Assembly (NCBI RefSeq): GCF_023242315.1 | Contig: NZ_JALLIY010000030.1 | Location: forward strand, 1-51,056 | Length of the DNA: 51,056 bases | Reading direction: 5' to 3' | DNA from: Pseudomonas sp. MWU13-2105 | Lineage (GTDB): Bacteria > Pseudomonadota > Gammaproteobacteria > Pseudomonadales > Pseudomonadaceae | Part shown: positions 46,384 through 51,056 of the stretch, piece by piece | Position numbering within the stretch: the stretch's first letter is position 1 | Layout: each line of letters opens with the position of its first letter | Notes under the pieces: model-generated | The model's input: only the letters and a program-made list of their open reading frames with translations | Database searches by the model: none | What the model was told of the DNA's origin: nothing | Translations under genes and position numbers: made by a program

Positions 46384-48627
46384 ATGGTACAGGTGAGAGC
46401 ACACCAGCCGATCAACACCGACGGCAGTATCAATCTCGAGGCATGGCTCGATCATACGGTGAGCGTCGATATGGCGCTGGACCGTGAGGCCTTGAAACAA
46501 GCCTGCGAATACGCACGGCTTGCCGAACAACAGACCAACGCGGCGCAGAACCTCTGGCCCGAAGGCGGTTCCAGTTTCAGCACCGGTCTTGAGATCGCCG
46601 AGATCCTCGCCGACCTCAAGCTGGACCAGGATTCGCTGGTGGCGGCGGTGCTGTACCGCTGCGTGCGCGAGGGGCAGATCCCCCTGACCGCGGTCAGCCA
46701 GAAATTCGGCCCGGTGGTGGCCAAGCTGATCGACGGCGTGCTGCGCATGGCCGCTATCAGCGCCAGTCTCAGTCCGCGCCAGTCCCAGGTACTGGGCAGC
46801 CAGACGCAGGTGGAAAACCTGCGCAAGATGCTCGTGGCCATGGTCGACGACGTCCGCGTGGCGCTGATCAAACTGGCTGAACGTACTTGTGCGATCCGTG
46901 CGGTGAAGACCGCCGACGACGAGAAGCGCAACCGCGTGGCCCGCGAGGTCTTCGATATCTACGCGCCGCTGGCTCACCGCCTGGGCATCGGGCATATCAA
47001 GTGGGAACTGGAAGACCTGTCGTTCCGTTACCTGGAGCCCGAGCAGTACAAGCAGATCGCCAAGTTGCTGCATGAGCGGCGGCTGGACCGCGAGCGGTTT
47101 ATCAGCGAGGTGATGAACCAGCTGGAAAACGAATTGCTGGCCACCGGGGTCAAGGCCGATATAAGCGGTCGGGCCAAGCACATCTATTCGATCTGGCGCA
47201 AAATGCAGCGCAAGGGCCTGGAGTTCAGCCAGATCTACGACGTCCGTGCGGTCCGTGTGCTGGTACCGGAAATGCGCGACTGCTATACCGCGCTCGGCAT
47301 CGTCCACACCTTGTGGCGGCATATTCCGAAAGAGTTCGACGACTACATCGCCAACCCGAAAGAGAACGGCTACCGCTCGTTGCACACGGCGGTGATCGGT
47401 CCGGAAGGCAAGGTCCTGGAAGTGCAGATCCGCACCCACGCCATGCACGAAGAGGCCGAGCTGGGGGTCTGCGCGCACTGGAAGTACAAAGGCACCGACG
47501 TCAAATCCGGCTCCAATCACTACGAAGAGAAAATCTCCTGGCTGCGTCAGGTCCTCGAGTGGCATGAAGAGCTGGGGGATATCGGTGGGTTGGCCGAGCA
47601 GTTGCGGGTCGATATCGAGCCGGACCGGGTCTATATCTTCACCCCTGACGGCCATGCCATCGACCTGCCCAAGGGCGCGACACCGCTGGACTTTGCCTAC
47701 CGGGTGCACACCGAGATCGGCCACAACTGCCGGGGCGCGAAGATCAACGGGCGGATCGTGCCGCTCAACTACAGCCTGCAGACCGGCGAGCAGGTGGAGA
47801 TCATCACCAGCAAGCACGGTACGCCGAGCCGTGACTGGCTGAACCCGAACCTGGGCTACATCACCACGTCCCGGGCACGGGCGAAGATCGTCCACTGGTT
47901 CAAGTTGCAGGCCCGCGACCAGAACGTCGCGGCCGGCAAGACCCTGCTCGAACGCGAGTTGGCACGCCTTGGCCTGCCACAGGTGGATTTCGACAAGCTG
48001 GCCGACAAGGCCAACATGAAGACCGCCGAGGACATGTTCGCCGCCCTTGGCGCGGGCGATTTGCGCCTGGCGCAACTGGTCAATGCCGCCCAGCAACTGG
48101 TGGAGCCGGAGCGCGGCAACGAACAGCTGGAACTGATTCCGCGCAAGGCCACCGGCTACAAGCCGGGCAAGCGTGGGGATATCCAGATCCAGGGCGTCGG
48201 CAACCTGATGACCCAGATGGCCGGCTGCTGCCAACCGCTGCCGGGGGATGCCATCGTCGGTTACATCACCCAGGGCCGCGGCGTGAGCATTCACCGCCAG
48301 GACTGTGCTGCGGTGCTGCAACTGGCCGGGCGCGAACCGGAGCGGATCATCCAGGTCAGCTGGGGGCCGGTGCCGGTGCTGACCTATCCGGTGGATATCA
48401 TCATCCGCGCCTACGACCGTTCCGGCTTGTTGCGTGACGTCTCCCAGGTGCTGCTCAACGAGCGGATCAACGTGCTGGCGGTCAACACCCGCTCGAACAA
48501 GGAGGACAACACCGCGCTGATGTCCCTGACCATCGAGATTCCGGGGTTGGATGCATTGGGGCGGTTGCTGGGGCGGATTTCCCAGTTGCCGAACATTATC
48601 GAAACCCGGCGTAACCGTACCCCATAA
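46384..48627 (+). CDS. relA: GTP pyrophosphokinase RelA
   Basis: Ribosome-linked synthetase of (p)ppGpp, 747 aa. The N-terminal hydrolase-like domain lacks the His-Asp pair (VLYRCVREG in its place), so it is a RelA, not SpoT. The synthetase has SGRAKHIYSIWRKM and YRSLHTAVIG; TGS (VYIFTPDGHAIDLPKGATPLDFAYRVH), the zinc-finger-like GCCQPLPGD/HRQDC and the C-terminal ACT domain follow. A REPIN lies between it and mazG. Confidence 0.95.
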   Translation: MVQVRAHQPINTDGSINLEAWLDHTVSVDMALDREALKQACEYARLAEQQTNAAQNLWPEGGSSFSTGLEIAEILADLKLDQDSLVAAVLYRCVREGQIPLTAVSQKFGPVVAKLIDGVLRMAAISASLSPRQSQVLGSQTQVENLRKMLVAMVDDVRVALIKLAERTCAIRAVKTADDEKRNRVAREVFDIYAPLAHRLGIGHIKWELEDLSFRYLEPEQYKQIAKLLHERRLDRERFISEVMNQLENELLATGVKADISGRAKHIYSIWRKMQRKGLEFSQIYDVRAVRVLVPEMRDCYTALGIVHTLWRHIPKEFDDYIANPKENGYRSLHTAVIGPEGKVLEVQIRTHAMHEEAELGVCAHWKYKGTDVKSGSNHYEEKISWLRQVLEWHEELGDIGGLAEQLRVDIEPDRVYIFTPDGHAIDLPKGATPLDFAYRVHTEIGHNCRGAKINGRIVPLNYSLQTGEQVEIITSKHGTPSRDWLNPNLGYITTSRARAKIVHWFKLQARDQNVAAGKTLLERELARLGLPQVDFDKLADKANMKTAEDMFAALGAGDLRLAQLVNAAQQLVEPERGNEQLELIPRKATGYKPGKRGDIQIQGVGNLMTQMAGCCQPLPGDAIVGYITQGRGVSIHRQDCAAVLQLAGREPERIIQVSWGPVPVLTYPVDIIIRAYDRSGLLRDVSQVLLNERINVLAVNTRSNKEDNTALMSLTIEIPGLDALGRLLGRISQLPNIIETRRNRTP

Positions 48628-48640
48628 GACTGCTATCAAA

Positions 48641-48719
48641 CCTGTGGGAGCGGAGCTTGCCCGCGAAGCTTTTTAGTGGCCTCAGGGGCCTCTTCGCGGG
48701 CAAGCTCCGCTCCCACAGG
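48641..48719. repeat. REPIN between relA and mazG
   Basis: A 28-bp arm beginning CCTGTGGGAGCGGAGCTTGC is repeated exactly inverted at 48692-48719 around a 23-bp loop. It starts 14 bp after the relA stop and ends 24 bp before the mazG start, so a joint message would fold into one strong hairpin. Confidence 0.9.
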
Positions 48720-48742
48720 TTCGAGAGATGAGATCATCACCG

Positions 48743-49576
48743 ATGTACAGCCTTCAAGACCTGCTCCATCTCATGGCCCGTCTGCGCGACCCGCAATACG
48801 GCTGCCCCTGGGATATCAAGCAGACCTACGCGACGATTGTCCCCTACACCTTGGAAGAGGCCTACGAAGTCGCCGACGCCATCGAGCGCAGCGACTTCGA
48901 GCATTTGCAGGGTGAACTGGGCGACCTGCTGTTCCAGGTGGTCTATTACAGCCAGCTGGCGCGGGAAGAAGGGCGTTTCGAATTCGACGGCGTGGTCGAC
49001 AGCATCACCCGCAAGCTGATCCGCCGTCACCCCCACGTCTTTCCCACCGGTGATCTCTACGCACCCGTGGACCTGCCGCGCTTGAGCGAGGAGCAGGTCA
49101 AGTTGCGCTGGGACGAGATCAAGGCCCAGGAGCGTGCGGAGAACCACCGCGCCCCCGAGCAATTGTCCCTGCTCGACGATGTACCGGCCGCCTTGCCGGC
49201 CCTGTCCCGGGCGGCGAAATTGCAGAAGCGCGCGGCCACGGTCGGTTTCGACTGGCCGGATGCCTTGCCGGTGGTGGACAAGATTCGCGAAGAGCTCGAC
49301 GAAGTGCTCGAAGCCATGGCCGACAACGACCCGGCGGCGATCACCGATGAAGTCGGCGACCTGCTGTTTGCGGTGGTCAACCTGGCCCGGCACCTCAAGG
49401 TCGACCCGGAAAATGCCTTGCGTGGCGCCAATGGCAAATTCGACAGACGGTTCCGTTTTATCGAACAGGCATTGCGCGACACCCACCGTCCCATGGAAGA
49501 TTGCACCCTCGAAGAGTTGGACGCCTTGTGGGGCGAAGCCAAACGTCAGGAAAAGAATAGGCCCAGCTGCGGCTGA
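48743..49576 (+). CDS. mazG: nucleoside triphosphate pyrophosphohydrolase MazG
   Basis: Hydrolyses NTPs (and aberrant dNTPs) to NMP and PPi; 277 aa with two MazG folds. The metal helices are LEEAYEVADAIE in the first and REELDEVLEAMAD with DEVGDLLFAVVNLARHL in the second. The ATG at 48743 gives the family start MYSLQDLLHLMARLRDP; the one at 48728 is less likely. In E. coli MazG lowers ppGpp, so its place after relA is meaningful. Confidence 0.94.
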   Translation: MYSLQDLLHLMARLRDPQYGCPWDIKQTYATIVPYTLEEAYEVADAIERSDFEHLQGELGDLLFQVVYYSQLAREEGRFEFDGVVDSITRKLIRRHPHVFPTGDLYAPVDLPRLSEEQVKLRWDEIKAQERAENHRAPEQLSLLDDVPAALPALSRAAKLQKRAATVGFDWPDALPVVDKIREELDEVLEAMADNDPAAITDEVGDLLFAVVNLARHLKVDPENALRGANGKFDRRFRFIEQALRDTHRPMEDCTLEELDALWGEAKRQEKNRPSCG

Positions 49577-49601
49577 GCCGTTGCCCAAGTGAGTAAGCAC
49601 C

Positions 49602-50147
49602 ATGAGTCTTTCCCTTCGCGACCAGTTGCTCAAAGCAGGACTGGTCAACCAGAAGCAGGCCAAACAGGTCGGCAAAGAGAAACAGAAGCAGCAGCGCCTG
49701 GTCCACAAGGGCCAGATTGAGGCTGACGATACCCAGGCGCGCCTGGCCCAGGAAGCGCAGGCCGAGAAGGTCAAGCGCGACCAGGAACTGAACCGCCAGC
49801 AGCAGGAAAAGGTCGAGGCCAAGGCCCGCGCGGCCCAGGTCAAGCAATTGATCGAAACCTCGCGCCTGCCCAAGCTGACCACCGAGGACTACTACAACTT
49901 CGTCGACGACAAGAAGGTCAAGCGCCTGTCGGTCAACACCTTGATGCGCAACAAGCTGAGCAACGGCTCCCTGGCGATCGTCCATCACGGTGGCGGTTAC
50001 GAGGTGATCCCGCGTGAAGCGGCGCTGAAGATCCAGGAACGGGCCCCTGAGCGTATCGTCCAGCTCAACATCCTGAGCGAAGCCCAGGTGCCGGATGAGG
50101 ATGATCCGTACGCGGCCTACCAGATCCCTGACGATCTGATGTGGTAA
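49602..50147 (+). CDS. DUF2058 (YaiL family) protein
   Basis: Protein of 181 aa. The first 90 residues are very rich in Lys, Gln and Glu and likely coiled (KQAKQVGKEKQKQQRL, QELNRQQQEKVEAKA), followed by a folded part with YYNFVDDKKVKRL and GYEVIPREAALKIQER. The family is called a nucleoprotein or polyprenyltransferase-like protein in old annotations, without firm evidence. It lies 25 bp after mazG. Confidence 0.87.
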   Translation: MSLSLRDQLLKAGLVNQKQAKQVGKEKQKQQRLVHKGQIEADDTQARLAQEAQAEKVKRDQELNRQQQEKVEAKARAAQVKQLIETSRLPKLTTEDYYNFVDDKKVKRLSVNTLMRNKLSNGSLAIVHHGGGYEVIPREAALKIQERAPERIVQLNILSEAQVPDEDDPYAAYQIPDDLMW

Positions 50148-50163
50148 CCGGCTGAAAACAACG

Positions 50164-50187
50164 AACCCCGCTGAAAAGGCGGGGTTT
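50164..50187 (+). terminator. terminator after the DUF2058 gene
   Basis: AACCCCGC pairs with GCGGGGTT around TGAAAAG and is followed by TGTGTTTG, 16 bp past the stop. Confidence 0.8.
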
Positions 50188-50237
50188 GTGTTTGTGGGGC
50201 TTTGCCAATGGATTGGGTTGGGAGGGGGCTCTCTACG

Positions 50238-51056
50238 TGGACTTGCCCCTACCAGACCGGACACCAATTCCCCGTTAAATTGATGCAGCTGCCAAGCGCC
50301 TAAATTCTCTCGGCGACCTATATTTCAGCGCACTGTGCGGATGCTGCTCGTTGTAATGCTCGAAGGCAATCGTCAGGTTGCGCAATGCCGTTTCTCGATC
50401 CGGCTTGGGCATATGCGTTACGTAGTCCCGTTTGATCGTCTTCACGAAACTCTCTGCCATACCGTTGCTTTGCGGACTGCGTACCGGTGTGGTCACCGGT
50501 GCCAAGCCGATCTGGCGGGCAAACAGGCGGGTCTGCTCGGCGATATAGGCCGAACCGTTATCGCTCAGCCGCTGCACGGGCGTGTTCGGCAGTTGGTCGC
50601 CAAAACGCTTCTCCACGCTTTCCAACATCAAGTCTCGGATGTCATCGCCGCTATAGCCCGTCGGACTGGCAACCCAACCGATGGCTTCGCGGTCACAGCA
50701 GTCCAGGGCGAAGGTTACGCTCAACTTGGCACCGTCGTCGCAGCGGAACTCGAAGCCGTCCGAGCACCAGCGTGTATCACTGGTTTTCACGGCAATACGG
50801 CCTTCATGTCGGCGCGGTACGCCAGGCTGTTTGATGCGACGTTCAAGTAGCAGGTTGTGATCACGCATGACCCGGTAAACCCGCTTCACGTTGATGGCGG
50901 GCAGCAACTGGATTTCACGTGCGCGCCGCAGCAATCCCCAGACACGACGGTAGCCATAGCTGGGCAATTCGCTGACGTGTTGCTTAATCTCGGCGACCAA
51001 TTCCGTATCGTTCACGAGCCGGCGTCGCCGTGCGACGGGCGATCTCGACTGCTTGA
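50238..51056 (-). mobile_element. IS2-group (IS3 family) insertion sequence, partial
   Basis: The left edge is placed at 50238, where TGGACTTGCCCCT begins; the next bases (CCGGACACCAATT) continue the resemblance to the IS2 terminal repeat as I remember it. Inside is a transposase gene on minus. The other end and any orfA lie beyond the window. The boundary is inferred, since the second repeat and the target duplication cannot be seen. Confidence 0.7.
50275..51056 (-). CDS. IS3-family transposase OrfB, 5' end outside the window
   Basis: DDE transposase. The frame is open to the right edge (before the GTG at 51015 it reads KQSRSPVARRRRL), so the gene continues beyond. Motifs include the HTH_21-type SYGYRRVWGLLRR, the catalytic aspartates in WCSDGFEF and DNGSAY and the glutamate in NGMAESFVKTIKRDY. 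The ending HPHSALKYRSPREF is typical. It closely resembles IS2 OrfB as I remember it. It appears intact as far as seen. Confidence 0.92.
   Translation of the reverse strand, partial: KQSRSPVARRRRLVNDTELVAEIKQHVSELPSYGYRRVWGLLRRAREIQLLPAINVKRVYRVMRDHNLLLERRIKQPGVPRRHEGRIAVKTSDTRWCSDGFEFRCDDGAKLSVTFALDCCDREAIGWVASPTGYSGDDIRDLMLESVEKRFGDQLPNTPVQRLSDNGSAYIAEQTRLFARQIGLAPVTTPVRSPQSNGMAESFVKTIKRDYVTHMPKPDRETALRNLTIAFEHYNEQHPHSALKYRSPREFRRLAAASI

Noticed and set aside
46336..48639. 767-codon open frame antisense to relA
   Set aside because: A shadow of relA; no motif, no ribosome site, and an improbable composition.

Overview
The window is GC-rich chromosomal DNA from a Pseudomonas, most likely the P. 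fluorescens group. The calls rest on near-complete protein motifs for GacS (917 aa with a GTG start), PhoP/PhoQ, FlgZ, CheV, NrdA with two ATP cones, and DctA. Scattered REP/REPIN-type palindromes of the kind common in fluorescent pseudomonads support this. I see no prophage, CRISPR array, tRNA or rRNA. The only mobile element is an IS2-group (IS3 family) insertion sequence running off the right edge.

Layout. 1-4 kb: a pstSCAB high-affinity phosphate operon (minus strand) without phoU, with a candidate PHO box. 4-7 kb: a single-Cache chemoreceptor and a divergent YeeE/YedE (PmpAB-like) sulfur-transport gene pair. 7.2-10 kb: a receiver-TPR protein translationally coupled to a small soluble histidine kinase. 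10-12.9 kb: a glutamine-synthetase-like (glutamylpolyamine type) enzyme and an MFS transporter. 12.9-20.6 kb: flagellar and chemotaxis genes, flgA and flgM-flgN-flgZ on minus, cheV-cheR and flgBCDE on plus, with recognisable sigma-54 and sigma-28 promoters. 20.8-24.4 kb: nrdA on minus, with a NrdR box pair and a DnaA box but no nrdB. 24.4-30.7 kb: an OmpR-type two-component pair, a phosphopantetheinyl transferase, a dienelactone hydrolase and phoPQ. 30.7-34.7 kb: an AraC regulator divergent from dctA, which has a near-ideal sigma-54 promoter, then a CoA-transferase. 34.7-43.7 kb: sprT-like, Yip1, ttcA, a tagI-like glycosylase, DUF2069-wrbA-arsC-like, a thioredoxin-like lipoprotein, a META lipoprotein, a zinc-ribbon protein and gacS. 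44-50.2 kb: cysM-rlmD-relA-mazG and a DUF2058 gene.

How the genes work together. The window is mostly core genome with a heavy load of environmental sensing: phosphate (Pst), divalent cations (PhoPQ), global secondary metabolism (GacS), stringent response (RelA, MazG), C4-dicarboxylates (DctA) and motility control (FlgZ, FlgM, CheV/CheR, MCP). The most structurally unusual spot is the flgE-nrdA junction (20.55-20.84 kb). There the hook operon ends without flgF and the reductase operon ends without nrdB, facing each other across a short palindrome, which suggests an ancestral rearrangement point. I did not find a clearly new multi-gene system. The best candidates for undescribed biology are the receiver-TPR/soluble-kinase pair, the long nrdA leader, the near-leaderless flgA promoter, the dctA control region and the four-part palindrome between gacS and cysM. 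Locus-order comparisons with P. aeruginosa are from memory.
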